From the NCBI RefSeq assembly GCF_013373065.1, contig NZ_JABXIN010000013.1:248001-312000 (forward strand): a DNA stretch of 64,000 nt, in the 5' to 3' direction. Shown one piece after another: positions 27,025 to 35,828 of the stretch. Source of the stretch: Algoriphagus sp. Its GTDB lineage: Bacteria; Bacteroidota; Bacteroidia; Cytophagales; Cyclobacteriaceae. A model generated the notes under the pieces. That model searched no databases. It had not been told where the DNA came from and saw only the letters and a program-made list of their open reading frames with translations. Both the position numbers and the translations under genes were made by a program. Numbering within the stretch: position 1 is the stretch's first letter; the number at the start of each line of letters is the position of its first letter.

Positions 27025-27181
27025 TAGTTTGATAGTCAATTAGTAATAATTTTAAACTAATTTAAAAAGTTGTAATAAAAATATAGGTATAATTTGTTTT
27101 TTAATTTTTAGTAAACTATATTTTCAGTAAGTTTTTGGCCAAAGCTTTTTAATTATTCTTCAACTTTTAAATTTTAACATC

Positions 27182-27436
27182 ATGAAAAATTTATTGAAAT
27201 TCTCTTTTGGGGGATTACTTGTCCTACTGATGCTAGCAATCCCAAATTACTCTCACGCAGGATGGGATTATTATGCCGCAGTTTCCATCGATATTATGAA
27301 CGGTAGAACATATATTGTTTCACATTGCGAGGATAAGATAGGTGACGATTGTACAAATCCAGGAAGTGCGACAAGATTTGATGTGACTGCTGTTTCTGAA
27401 GTGATTCAAGGGATTCCAATGCCTAGGAAGCTATAG
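27182..27436 (+). CDS. Small secreted cysteine-pair protein (NVEALA-like)
   Basis: An 84-residue protein with a signal peptide ending SHA (26), leaving a mature chain of about 58 residues. The mature part has only two cysteines, Cys49 and Cys57 (HCEDKIGDDC), likely a disulfide in the periplasm or outside. Size, signal peptide, cysteine pair and position directly before a propeller-like lipoprotein gene recall the NVEALA-type small exported proteins of Bacteroidota, but the NVEALA motif itself is absent, so this is a loose comparison. The upstream 157 bp are very AT-rich and hold no other gene. The next gene begins 2 bp after the stop. Confidence 0.6.
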   Translation: MKNLLKFSFGGLLVLLMLAIPNYSHAGWDYYAAVSIDIMNGRTYIVSHCEDKIGDDCTNPGSATRFDVTAVSEVIQGIPMPRKL

Positions 27437-27438
27437 AA

Positions 27439-28575
27439 ATGAAGATTCTGCTATTAAATCAGGGATTTCGGGTGATATCCCTGATTTTTCTTTTCCTTCT
27501 TTCCTTTTGTACAGTTGAAAAAAATGAGCTTGTATATAGTGAATTTCCAAAAAAAGACAGCTTGGAGGTATTGGTTCCATTAGAGTACTTCCCTCTTTCT
27601 TACTGGAGTACTTTTTCAAATAATGGACAGGGATTTTTAGTGGAGTATGGTTTTGGTTCTAATGGAGATTTGTTAATTCACAGAGTTAATTTTGATAAGA
27701 AAATTTACCTTGAACCTATCCGGATCCCAAGAGAGGGCCCTGATGGATTCAATTCGTCAAGCGTTGCGGTTTATTTTCACAGAATAGATTCAATCTTTGT
27801 TTTTCCTGCCGCACAGGATGCATTTTATCTTTATAACTCCCTCGCAAAGAAAGTAAATGAGTTTTCTTATAGCAGTAATGATTTTGCACGGTTTTACCGT
27901 AGTGGCTTCTATTCAAATGCAGTATTATTTGATCAGATTTTGGCGATACCTACAGTAAGTGATATAAGATATGATGATCCCGATTTTTTTCGAAATGAAA
28001 TTCCTGTGAGATTATATGATTTAAATAAAGAGAAATTTGTAAGTCAACTAAAATATCCAGATTATTTAACCGGTAGCTTTTTGCCGAGCGAATTCTCCGG
28101 TCCCACATTAGAAAAATTCGACGAAGATCGAATGATCGTAAACTTTAGGTTTTCAGATTCACTTTATCTCTTTAACATAAAAGATAAAAGTACTCAGGCT
28201 ATTTATTGCGGTTTATTGGGAAGGAATGTGCCTCCTTTGCTTAAAAATTATCCTTCAAAAGGGGAGGAGTTGGAGTATAAAATCAAGCAATCGGACTTTT
28301 CAGAAGTTTTTAATGTGAAAGGGAAAATTTATAGAATTGTAAATCACGTGAGCGATGAAAGATTTAATAATCTTCCGGGCTTAGAGATTTTGCAAAAAAA
28401 TCTCCGAGGAGTAACCCTGATCGAATTGGACCCTGAAACGAAGGAACAACGCTTTTACGAAATGCCTATAGCCAAATATTTCGTTTTTGATGGAGCTTCT
28501 TTAATTGTGGGTGGAGTTTCTGTTAGGGAAGATAATGGAGATATTTTTCGGAAGTTTTACAAATACTCATTTTAG
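27439..28575 (+). CDS. DUF4221-like lipoprotein, probable beta-propeller
   Basis: A 378-residue exported lipoprotein; the hydrophobic leader ends LLSFC with Cys24. The rest is rich in beta-strands with repeated short blocks such as DSIFVFPAAQDAFYLYN, DSLYLFNIKDKSTQ and GVTLIELDPETKEQRFYE, consistent with a six-bladed propeller. I think it belongs to the DUF4221 family common in Cytophagales, from memory and with moderate confidence. It is tightly coupled to the small secreted protein upstream (2-bp gap). Function unknown; related families sit beside small exported peptides. It converges on prmC with a 1-bp gap and no terminator. Confidence 0.6.
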   Translation: MKILLLNQGFRVISLIFLFLLSFCTVEKNELVYSEFPKKDSLEVLVPLEYFPLSYWSTFSNNGQGFLVEYGFGSNGDLLIHRVNFDKKIYLEPIRIPREGPDGFNSSSVAVYFHRIDSIFVFPAAQDAFYLYNSLAKKVNEFSYSSNDFARFYRSGFYSNAVLFDQILAIPTVSDIRYDDPDFFRNEIPVRLYDLNKEKFVSQLKYPDYLTGSFLPSEFSGPTLEKFDEDRMIVNFRFSDSLYLFNIKDKSTQAIYCGLLGRNVPPLLKNYPSKGEELEYKIKQSDFSEVFNVKGKIYRIVNHVSDERFNNLPGLEILQKNLRGVTLIELDPETKEQRFYEMPIAKYFVFDGASLIVGGVSVREDNGDIFRKFYKYSF

Positions 28576-28576
28576 C

Positions 28577-29413
28577 CTAGGGTAAAAAAGCCTTCACAAA
28601 TCGATCTTTTCCATTCAAATCCTGAATTACCTCGACCCCCGAATACTTCAATTTCAGCAATAAGTCTTTGACTGCCTTTCCAAAATTCTCATGAATTTCA
28701 AAGTAAATCCTACCTCCGGCTTTAAGAACTGATTTTCCCGCTTCTGCAATTATTCGATAGAATAGGAGGGGATCTTCATCAGGTACAAAGAGTGCCAATT
28801 CTGGCTCATAATCCACTACATTTTTGTGCATTTGGCTTTTTTCTTTGGTAGGAATGTAGGGAGGATTACTGACCAAAATATCCAATTGATCTACAGGCAA
28901 TTTATCATTCAAAATATCCGATTGAAAAAATTGAACCATCGCATGAAGTAGTTCGGCATTCCGTTTTCCCATCTCCAAAGCCTCATAGGAAATATCTGTT
29001 GCATATACGGTGGGCTGCTTCATTTCCAAGGAAAGTGTGATGGGAATGCAAGCTGTTCCCGTTCCTATATCCAAAATCCGTAATCCGGCTTGGGGGTTTT
29101 CTTTGATGATCAAATGAACCAATTCTTCGGTTTCATTTCTTGGAATAAGGGTGTCTTTATTGACCAAAAACTCACGACCATAAAATGGCCCTTTCCCGAG
29201 GATTTGCTGAATAGGTTCCCCTTTTTTTAATCGTTCAAAATCATCCAAAAGTACTTGTGGCAAATCCTTCTCATCCAAGAAATGCATCATATCCACCCGG
29301 CGCAATCCCAAATGATGTTCCAATAGCCACTCTACTAAATTCTGAGCTTCTTGACTATCATAGAGATCCAGCTCCTCAGCCCATTTTTTCACCAAACTAT
29401 TGTAATTGATCAT
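28577..29413 (-). CDS. prmC: Release factor glutamine methyltransferase
   Basis: Methylates the glutamine of the GGQ motif in peptide chain release factors 1 and 2. From the ATG at 29413 the protein has 278 residues, the usual length; a longer frame to 29452 has an N terminus unlike the family. The SAM motif I is ILDIGTGTACIPITL, and the hallmark NPPY sits in VSNPPYIPTKEK, followed by the usual YEPELALF segment. The N-terminal helical domain ends with the substrate-recognition part GKGPFYGREFLVNKDTLIPRNETE (split here only for description). It is divergent from the outer-membrane-like gene at 29467. Confidence 0.93.
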   Translation of the reverse strand: MINYNSLVKKWAEELDLYDSQEAQNLVEWLLEHHLGLRRVDMMHFLDEKDLPQVLLDDFERLKKGEPIQQILGKGPFYGREFLVNKDTLIPRNETEELVHLIIKENPQAGLRILDIGTGTACIPITLSLEMKQPTVYATDISYEALEMGKRNAELLHAMVQFFQSDILNDKLPVDQLDILVSNPPYIPTKEKSQMHKNVVDYEPELALFVPDEDPLLFYRIIAEAGKSVLKAGGRIYFEIHENFGKAVKDLLLKLKYSGVEVIQDLNGKDRFVKAFLP

Positions 29414-29466
29414 GAGTAGCGATTTGGATTTTGCTTTCGTAAAGGTAAGCACTAAAGCTGCTACCT

Positions 29467-30279
29467 ATGAAAAAATTAATTCTTTTACTCTTTTTTGCCC
29501 TCCTTCCTCTTATGGTTTATTCTCAAGAAAAAAAGTCAGTTTTCTTTGAAATAGATGGAAATTATTGGGAAAGGTCCTTGAGTTATCCTCAGCTTTTTGC
29601 TCCTGAGAACAACCGATTTGGAAGCTCACGCTTATTTTTTGGATTGCCTGTTGCAGAGAATTGGTCTATTGGTTTGTTGGGTAGCTATCAGTCCTATTAT
29701 CAAGCACAAGAAAATGGTTCTTATTTTCGGGAACTCTATTCGCCTGAGCCTGACGAGAATGGTAATCCGATCTATATAGGAAATACCCGTATAGGAAATA
29801 CCCGTGTTGAATTCCCTGTAGGCCTTCAAAATGATTTATTTGGATTAGGCTTTTTTCTTCAGCGAAAAGTAACTCTTGGGAAAAGAACAAGCCTAGCAAT
29901 TAACCTATATGGAATTCGGGAAACAGGAAAGGATCAATTGGAGATTTTTCCGGATTATTCTTATCTGTATTGGCCGTGTTCAACTTGTCTTTCCATTGCT
30001 CCAGGTCCTATCATCCGCGAAATAGAAGAAAAAAATTGGAAAGCTGGCTTGGACTTCTCCTTTGCTTGGGCGCTTAATGATTGGTTGGATTTGGGGGTAC
30101 GTGCCAATTTTCTGGAATTCCGAAAGCGAACACTTTCTACCAATTCCGATGCCATCAATACCTTGATTTATGATCCGATCTGGAGCTTGGCGGATGGATG
30201 CGCCGGAGATCGGTATGACTTTGGTTCGGCAGTGCCTCGGGAAGGTGTCCGGATTTCATTGACCTTACGGCCCTTTTGA
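29467..30279 (+). CDS. Predicted outer-membrane beta-barrel protein of unknown function
   Basis: A 270-residue exported protein with a signal peptide of about 20 residues ending VYSQ. The body alternates polar and aromatic residues in strand-like blocks (RLFFGLPVAENWSIGLLGSY, FGLGFFLQRKVTLGKRTSLA, FSFAWALNDWLDLGVRANFL) and ends in a terminal phenylalanine (SLTLRPF), as integral outer-membrane barrels often do. No family was recognised. It contains a perfect 15-bp in-frame tandem duplication (29776-29805) encoding IGNTR twice. It stands alone between prmC and the rRNA methylase gene. Confidence 0.65.
   Translation: MKKLILLLFFALLPLMVYSQEKKSVFFEIDGNYWERSLSYPQLFAPENNRFGSSRLFFGLPVAENWSIGLLGSYQSYYQAQENGSYFRELYSPEPDENGNPIYIGNTRIGNTRVEFPVGLQNDLFGLGFFLQRKVTLGKRTSLAINLYGIRETGKDQLEIFPDYSYLYWPCSTCLSIAPGPIIREIEEKNWKAGLDFSFAWALNDWLDLGVRANFLEFRKRTLSTNSDAINTLIYDPIWSLADGCAGDRYDFGSAVPREGVRISLTLRPF
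29776..29805. repeat. 15-bp tandem duplication inside a coding region
   Basis: ATAGGAAATACCCGT occurs twice back to back, in frame, adding five residues. It lies in a predicted loop of the outer-membrane protein at 29467-30279. Confidence 0.9.
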
Positions 30280-30336
30280 GTACGCTAATCAAAAGACTGG
30301 GAAAGAAACCCTACCTTTGTGGAGAATTTCTTTCTA

Positions 30337-31524
30337 ATGAAACTACATAACAATACCATTCGCGGAGTACATTCTGCACTTGATGCTATTTTTCAACAGG
30401 GACAATATGCTGATAAAGTCATCGAGCGCACCCTTAAGTCCAACCCAAGATGGGGAGCACGGGACCGATCCTTTATTGCCGAAACTACCTATGAGATGGT
30501 CCGCTGGTGGAGACTGATCAATTACCTCAGTCCTTCCGATGATTATTGGGACCTTTTTGGGACCTATTGGTTGATGCAAGGACATGAACTCCCGAATTGG
30601 GAAGAGTTTTCCAAAATCAATCCCCAAAAGATAAAAGAGAAATATGAGAAGCTGGAAGATCCTGCCATTTTAGAGTCTGTTCCGGATTGGTTGTATCAGT
30701 TGGGAAAGAAAGAATTGGGAGCAGAGTGGGAAACCGAACTACATAGCTTAAATGAAGAGGCAGAAGTGGTTTTACGGGTGAATACACTCAAGACTACCCG
30801 CGAGCGATTGAAGGCTCAACTTATGGAAGAAGGGATCCGCACTTATCAGATCAAAGGTTATCCAGATGCCCTGATCTTGGAAGAACGGCAAAATGTATTT
30901 CGTACAGCAGCCTTTAAAGCGGGACTTTTTGAGGTACAGGATGCCTCTTCGCAATTGGTGGCTGCTGCTCTGGCGGTAGAACCGGGTATGCGGGTCATTG
31001 ATGCATGTGCCGGGGCTGGCGGGAAAACACTTCATTTGGCAGCGCTTATGGACAATAAGGGCAAAATTCTATCCATGGACTTGGAAGAGTGGAAACTCCA
31101 GCAAACCAAACTAAGGGCCCGAAGAAATGGAATTGATATCATTGAGCGGAAGGTGATCGAGGGGTCAAAGACCATCAAGCGTTTAAAAGAATCAGCGGAT
31201 CGCCTGCTTTTGGATGTGCCATGTTCAGGTTTGGGAGTTTTGCGAAGGAATCCAGACACCAAATGGAAGTTGAGCCCAGAGTCTATCGAAAAGGTGGAGG
31301 AAACCCAACAGGAAATCCTTCAAACTTATCCTTCGATGTTGAAAAAAGGGGGACAGATGGTCTATGCTACTTGTAGTATTTTGCCTTCTGAAAATGAGAA
31401 TCAGGTCCGCAAGTTTTTGGAGTCTGAGGCAGGGAAAGACTTTGAATTGTTGGAAGAGCACAAAGTCTTTGCACATCAAAGTGGTTTCGATGGTTTTTAC
31501 ATCGCCCGTCTTCAGAAAAAGTAA
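30337..31524 (+). CDS. RsmB/NOP-family rRNA (cytosine-5) methyltransferase
   Basis: A 395-residue protein from the ATG at 30337 (a GTG at 30319 would add six residues). The SAM motif is DACAGAGGKTLHLAALM (about 225-240). The two catalytic cysteines of m5C RNA methylases are present: PCSGLG in LLLDVPCSGLGVLRRNPDTK and TCS in MVYATCSILPSENENQV. The N-terminal part lacks a clear NusB-like domain of classical RsmB, though it is helical and about the right size, so the exact target base is uncertain. The gene converges with the Usp gene. Confidence 0.85.
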   Translation: MKLHNNTIRGVHSALDAIFQQGQYADKVIERTLKSNPRWGARDRSFIAETTYEMVRWWRLINYLSPSDDYWDLFGTYWLMQGHELPNWEEFSKINPQKIKEKYEKLEDPAILESVPDWLYQLGKKELGAEWETELHSLNEEAEVVLRVNTLKTTRERLKAQLMEEGIRTYQIKGYPDALILEERQNVFRTAAFKAGLFEVQDASSQLVAAALAVEPGMRVIDACAGAGGKTLHLAALMDNKGKILSMDLEEWKLQQTKLRARRNGIDIIERKVIEGSKTIKRLKESADRLLLDVPCSGLGVLRRNPDTKWKLSPESIEKVEETQQEILQTYPSMLKKGGQMVYATCSILPSENENQVRKFLESEAGKDFELLEEHKVFAHQSGFDGFYIARLQKK

Positions 31525-31529
31525 ATTCC

Positions 31530-32363
31530 TTATTCCAAGCAAATTGATAAAATCGGGAAGTCGTGAGCCCGAACCAAATTTTCAGTCAAACTTGGAGTAA
31601 AGAATTTGGTGATTCCTGTCTTTTCGGATTTTGCCAAAACCAAAATATCGGGATGGTAGTGCTCTGCATAATACATCATGCCATTTTCTGGATTTTCCGC
31701 ATTTGTAAGGAAAGTGAATATGTTGGAATCTCCGTCGGTCATTTCTTCGAATCGCCTATCGGACTCTGAGGTTTCATAAAAGTTGTATGGCGTATTGATG
31801 AAGATTAAGTTTACTTGAGCTCCCATTAAATCGGCAAATGATTTTACCTGTTGAAGTACAGGTTTTTGATTTTTTTCTAGGGTAGAGAGAAAGGCTATTT
31901 TCTTTATTTCAGGTCGAATGGGCTCATCTTTCACGATCAAAATTGGGATTTTGACATTCCGGAGCATTTTTTGGGCGTAGGAGCCCATGTAAAAAGGCTT
32001 TTTGGAACCTCTTCCTTCAGATCCCATGACGACTAAGTCAGGTTTGGCTTTAATTACATGATCAAAGATCGGTTCGGATCCATAACTATAAACTAGAGAT
32101 GAAGAAGCCAAAATTCCTAAATTTTCGAACTCACCAACTAAGTCATGTAATTTGACATTGGCAGAACTAATCTCCTGTAGAGTTTGAGGATAAAACTTTT
32201 CCTTTTCCCGGTCTAATTTGACCCAGTCTACAGGCGTATTGAGGATATGCATAACCTCTACTGTTCCCTTTACTTTGCCAGCAATCTGCTTGGCAAAGAA
32301 GGTGGCATACCCCGCAACCTCCGAAAAGTCCGTCATTAGAAGAATTTTGGCTCCCATCTTCAT
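31530..32363 (-). CDS. Tandem universal stress protein
   Basis: A 277-residue cytoplasmic protein made of two Usp domains. The first (about 3-148) begins KILLMTDFSEVAGYATFFAK and has the ATP-binding tail VVMGSEGRGSKKPFYMGSYA followed by IPILIVKDEP. The second (about 155-277) begins KIAFLSTLEKNQ and ends FPILSICLE; its loop is GITKFFTPSLTENLV and lacks the glycine-rich signature, so only the first domain probably binds nucleotide. Such proteins respond to starvation or respiratory stress. The 296 bp upstream to the next gene are AT-rich; I see no other gene there. Confidence 0.85.
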   Translation of the reverse strand: MKMGAKILLMTDFSEVAGYATFFAKQIAGKVKGTVEVMHILNTPVDWVKLDREKEKFYPQTLQEISSANVKLHDLVGEFENLGILASSSLVYSYGSEPIFDHVIKAKPDLVVMGSEGRGSKKPFYMGSYAQKMLRNVKIPILIVKDEPIRPEIKKIAFLSTLEKNQKPVLQQVKSFADLMGAQVNLIFINTPYNFYETSESDRRFEEMTDGDSNIFTFLTNAENPENGMMYYAEHYHPDILVLAKSEKTGITKFFTPSLTENLVRAHDFPILSICLE

Positions 32364-32659
32364 CTCTAAGGGCTATTTGGTATGTAGTTAAGGTACATAG
32401 ACTTTAAGGGAATTTGCGTGAGGAAAGTGAGTTATAAAGTTGATTTTTATCAGGCTTATTGAATTAATCAGACTATTTTGCTTTGTCGTTTTTGAATTCC
32501 TAATCAGAAGAATCCCCTTTCTGAAACCGTTATTTGGTCTATCATGGGATTTTAAAAATAGCCAAGACCGACAGTCTTTCTGTCCATTCCTTATCCGAGT
32601 TATCCCAATAAAGATTGGGCACCTCACAAATATTTTAATTGATTCCTCAAGCTGATATT

Positions 32660-33343
32660 ATGAACCCCCCAAAAAGAAAATTCGCCGTACTGGCTGGATT
32701 GTCCCTGATTCTTATGGCCGTATTGGCTGGGTTTGCCTATGGATTCGTCTATAGTTCCTTGGTTTTTCCTGAGGAAGCTAAGAGAACCCTTGCAGCCATT
32801 CAAACTTCCCTTGGGACCTTCAAAGCAGGAATTGCCGCTTGGGTTGGCATATTGCTTTTAGATATACTAGCCGCTTGGGCTTTGTACAAATTTCTAAAGG
32901 AAATCCTCCAACCATTGTCTTTTGTAACAGCAGCCATACGGATTTTCTATTCAGGAATACTAGGAGTGGCGATTTACCACCTTTTTGCTGTGGTCCCATT
33001 GAGCATCTCGGATCCTTCGGGTATTTTGGTTTTGCAAGAATTAAATGCCTTTGAAAGTATCTGGTCGGCTGGATTGATACTATTTGGTTTTCACTTGGTA
33101 GGCTTGGGGATATTGTGTTGGAAAGCGGATTCTATACCCAATTTCTGGGGAGTGCTCTTGATTTTTGCGGGAATATGCTACACTGGGGTTCATTTAGCGA
33201 AAGCTCTATTTCCTGATGATCAGGCACAAATTTTACAAATCGAACAAATCCTTTCCTTACCGATGGCTTTGGCCGAAATCGGATTGGCAGTTTGGCTGCT
33301 TTGGAAAGGGGGAAAAAACTCTATCAAAACCCAAAGCACTTAA
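32660..33343 (+). CDS. DUF4386-like integral membrane protein
   Basis: A 227-residue membrane protein from the ATG at 32660 with six or seven hydrophobic segments. The order of segments, with FGYGFVY-like first helix (AGFAYGFVYSSLVF), AAIRIFYSGILGVAIYHL in the middle, FHLVGLGILCWKA and a final SLPMALAEIGLAVWLLWKG, resembles the DUF4386 family; no function is known. It lies 3 bp before the amidohydrolase gene and belongs to the same three-gene unit. Confidence 0.65.
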   Translation: MNPPKRKFAVLAGLSLILMAVLAGFAYGFVYSSLVFPEEAKRTLAAIQTSLGTFKAGIAAWVGILLLDILAAWALYKFLKEILQPLSFVTAAIRIFYSGILGVAIYHLFAVVPLSISDPSGILVLQELNAFESIWSAGLILFGFHLVGLGILCWKADSIPNFWGVLLIFAGICYTGVHLAKALFPDDQAQILQIEQILSLPMALAEIGLAVWLLWKGGKNSIKTQST

Positions 33344-33346
33344 TAA

Positions 33347-34780
33347 ATGAAGATTCTCAAAAAAATTCTCCTTGGTTTTGGTCTACTGATCTTACTACTT
33401 CTTCTAGTTGTTGCCGGTGCATTTGTTCTTGATTCCCAAAATACTCGCTTTATGGAGGTGGACAGTAACTCTGAGTATAGGACCAATAGCTATTTGATCA
33501 AAAATGTAAACCTAATTCCTATGACTTCGGATACCGTTATGAGAAGTCAGGATATATTGATTTTGGATGGTAAAATCGCTGATATCGGAGATGAAATTGA
33601 TCCCCAATCGGTGGAGGTTATCGATGCCAAAGGAGCCTTTTTGACACCCGGTCTAATCGATATGCATGTGCATGTTTGGGATGATTATGAATTGGGATTG
33701 TACCTCGCAAATGGGGTGACCACAGTTCGGAACCTATGGGGACATCCCATGCACCTTCGAATGAAAAAAGCGATTGCCTCGGAAGAAGTACTGGGACCTC
33801 TATTCTATACTTCAGGTCCTAAATTGACGGGTCCAGAGTACATAGGGGATGATAATCTCCAGCTTTTTTCCCCCGAGCAGGCAAAAGAAAAAGTAGGCGA
33901 ATACTATGATCGGGGTTATGATTTTATCAAAACCTACAACGGACTGACCAAGGAGCTTTTTGATGCCGTTTTGGATGAGGCTAAAAACCTAGACTACGAT
34001 GTCGTAGCACATCCAAGTGCCAAGGTGGATTATGCCTATCACTTTCGACCGGAAATCATCACCATTGAGCATGCAGAAGACATTGTGCAGCAGCCTTTGA
34101 ATTATAAGCTGGACACGGAAAAACTGAATAAGGTTGTGGATTTGTATGCATCTCACCCAGCCACAGCCATTTGCCCGACGTTGACGGTCTATCATAATAT
34201 TTACCGACTGATTTCAGAACCGAATATTATGAGTTCAGCAGAATTAGATTACATGAATCCGCTCATTCGAATGGTGGACAGTCAGGCGCAATATGATTGG
34301 TGGAGCAATTCTCAGGCAAGTGATTCCACCTGGCAGAAACGAATCAAAGACCAGCATGAATTTCATCTCCTAGCAATCCAAAAGATTCAAGAAAGAGGGG
34401 GCTTGATTGTAGCAGGAACAGATGCGGGAATTGGAGTGACTCCGGCGGGATCCTCCATGCATGAGGAATTGGCTTTTTATCAGCAAGCTGGTATGAGTGC
34501 TTTTGAGGCTTTAGAAACTGCTACCATTAACCCATCCAAAACTCATGATTTTTTGAATGATCAGGGAAGTATCGCTACAGGGAAAATAGCCAATTTGATT
34601 TTAACCAAAGAAAACCCTCTTGAAGATTTACTAGCATTAAAAGATCCTTTGAAGGTTTTTGTCAGAGGTAGAAAAATCGAAAGGGCAACCTTGCTGGAAT
34701 TCAAAGAAAGGGCTAAAAACCGACCTAATAAACTGGTTTCTGGACTACGATATGCCGAAAACCTACTCATCGAAAAGTAA
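33347..34780 (+). CDS. Amidohydrolase-family metal-dependent hydrolase, membrane anchored
   Basis: A 477-residue exported protein with an N-terminal hydrophobic anchor (about 8-28). The amidohydrolase barrel shows HxH in LIDMHVHVWDDYELG (about 103-107), a histidine in DVVAHPSAKVDY (near 222), ITIEHAED (near 242), and the metal-binding Asp in VAGTDAGIGVTPAGSSMHEEL (about 362), followed by the C-terminal composite-domain residues ATGKIANLILTKENPLED. It resembles imidazolonepropionase-like and prolidase-like members acting in the periplasm. Substrate unknown. Stop and start codons overlap (TAATG) with the downstream serine hydrolase gene. Confidence 0.85.
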   Translation: MKILKKILLGFGLLILLLLLVVAGAFVLDSQNTRFMEVDSNSEYRTNSYLIKNVNLIPMTSDTVMRSQDILILDGKIADIGDEIDPQSVEVIDAKGAFLTPGLIDMHVHVWDDYELGLYLANGVTTVRNLWGHPMHLRMKKAIASEEVLGPLFYTSGPKLTGPEYIGDDNLQLFSPEQAKEKVGEYYDRGYDFIKTYNGLTKELFDAVLDEAKNLDYDVVAHPSAKVDYAYHFRPEIITIEHAEDIVQQPLNYKLDTEKLNKVVDLYASHPATAICPTLTVYHNIYRLISEPNIMSSAELDYMNPLIRMVDSQAQYDWWSNSQASDSTWQKRIKDQHEFHLLAIQKIQERGGLIVAGTDAGIGVTPAGSSMHEELAFYQQAGMSAFEALETATINPSKTHDFLNDQGSIATGKIANLILTKENPLEDLLALKDPLKVFVRGRKIERATLLEFKERAKNRPNKLVSGLRYAENLLIEK

Positions 34781-35826
34781 TGAGTACTAAATCTATTTTT
34801 CGGATTCTGATGTCTCTTGTTGCAATTGTTTGCACGGTTTATTTCACCCCTTGGCTAATCCTTCGTGCTTGGTTGGCACCGATTCCTGACACTATTCAGG
34901 AGCAGGTGGGAATGGCGATGAATTATCAACTTGACGGGATAATCGTCTATGTGGATCAGGGAGGAAAAGAACCTCAGTTTTACACTGCCGGCTGGAAAGA
35001 CCGGGATCAAAAAATACCTACTGATCCCGACGCGCTCTTCAAAATCGCCAGTATCAGCAAGCTCTACATTGCGGCTGCGGCGAGCAAAATTGTGGCGAGC
35101 GGAGCCCTTTCGCTGGATAATACCTTAGAAGAGTTGCTTCCTGAGGTCGCCAAACCCATCGAAAATGCTGATCAAATTACCCTTCTTATGTTGATTCAGC
35201 ATCGTTCAGGGATTCCCAATTATTCCGATCAGGCGAATTATCCATGGGATAAACCTTTCACCGAAAACCGACAGGCTTTGGAATTGATCTATGGCTTGCC
35301 TGCAGACTTTGCTCCAAACTCTAACTATGCTTATTCCAACACAAACTATGTTTTGATTGGGGAGATTTTAGACAAGACCTTGGGCTATTCTCATCATGAC
35401 TACATCCGAAGAGAGATTTTGGAACCTTTGGGTTTGACTCGAACCTACAGCTTACTTTCGGAAGTGGATCAAGATGATCTGATGAGTGGGTATTTTGTCG
35501 GCTATCCTTTAGACATCAAAGGGAATGATTTTATCCACCCGGGAGGTTCGATGATTTCCACTGCAGAGGAAGTCGGGATTTTCCTTCGAGCCTTAAATGA
35601 CGGGACTTTGCTGGCGCAAAAGGAGCAGGAAATTTATTCCTCCGTGTACGTCTATGAGCATACAGGATTGGTTCCTGGCTATCAAAGCATTGCCAAATAC
35701 CATCCGGATATCGATGCGGTGGTGGTACAGTTTGTCAATACTAACGGGGGCTATGCCTGGAACATACACGAGATTGTATATAATCGGGTGGTGAAGATTT
35801 TGAGGAGAAATCAAGAAAAAGAATGA
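34780..35826 (+). CDS. Serine hydrolase, beta-lactamase/DD-peptidase class C fold
   Basis: A 348-residue exported protein with an N-terminal hydrophobic segment (about 7-30). The nucleophile motif SxxK is in FKIASISKLYIAAA (about 88-95), and the second motif YxN is in NYAYSNTNYVLIGE (about 185-192). The third motif is seen as HPGGSMISTAEE or HTGLVPGYQS; the latter fits the HxG position. The fold covers esterases, D-aminopeptidases and penicillin-binding proteins; true beta-lactamase activity is not implied. Translation is coupled to the amidohydrolase upstream by a 1-bp overlap, so the two may act on one periplasmic substrate. Confidence 0.82.
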   Translation: MSTKSIFRILMSLVAIVCTVYFTPWLILRAWLAPIPDTIQEQVGMAMNYQLDGIIVYVDQGGKEPQFYTAGWKDRDQKIPTDPDALFKIASISKLYIAAAASKIVASGALSLDNTLEELLPEVAKPIENADQITLLMLIQHRSGIPNYSDQANYPWDKPFTENRQALELIYGLPADFAPNSNYAYSNTNYVLIGEILDKTLGYSHHDYIRREILEPLGLTRTYSLLSEVDQDDLMSGYFVGYPLDIKGNDFIHPGGSMISTAEEVGIFLRALNDGTLLAQKEQEIYSSVYVYEHTGLVPGYQSIAKYHPDIDAVVVQFVNTNGGYAWNIHEIVYNRVVKILRRNQEKE

Positions 35827-35828
35827 AC

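Noticed and set aside
34780..35826. True beta-lactamase resistance gene
   Set aside because: SxxK and YxN are shared by many esterases and peptidases; nothing specific to class C beta-lactamases and the gene is paired with an amidohydrolase.
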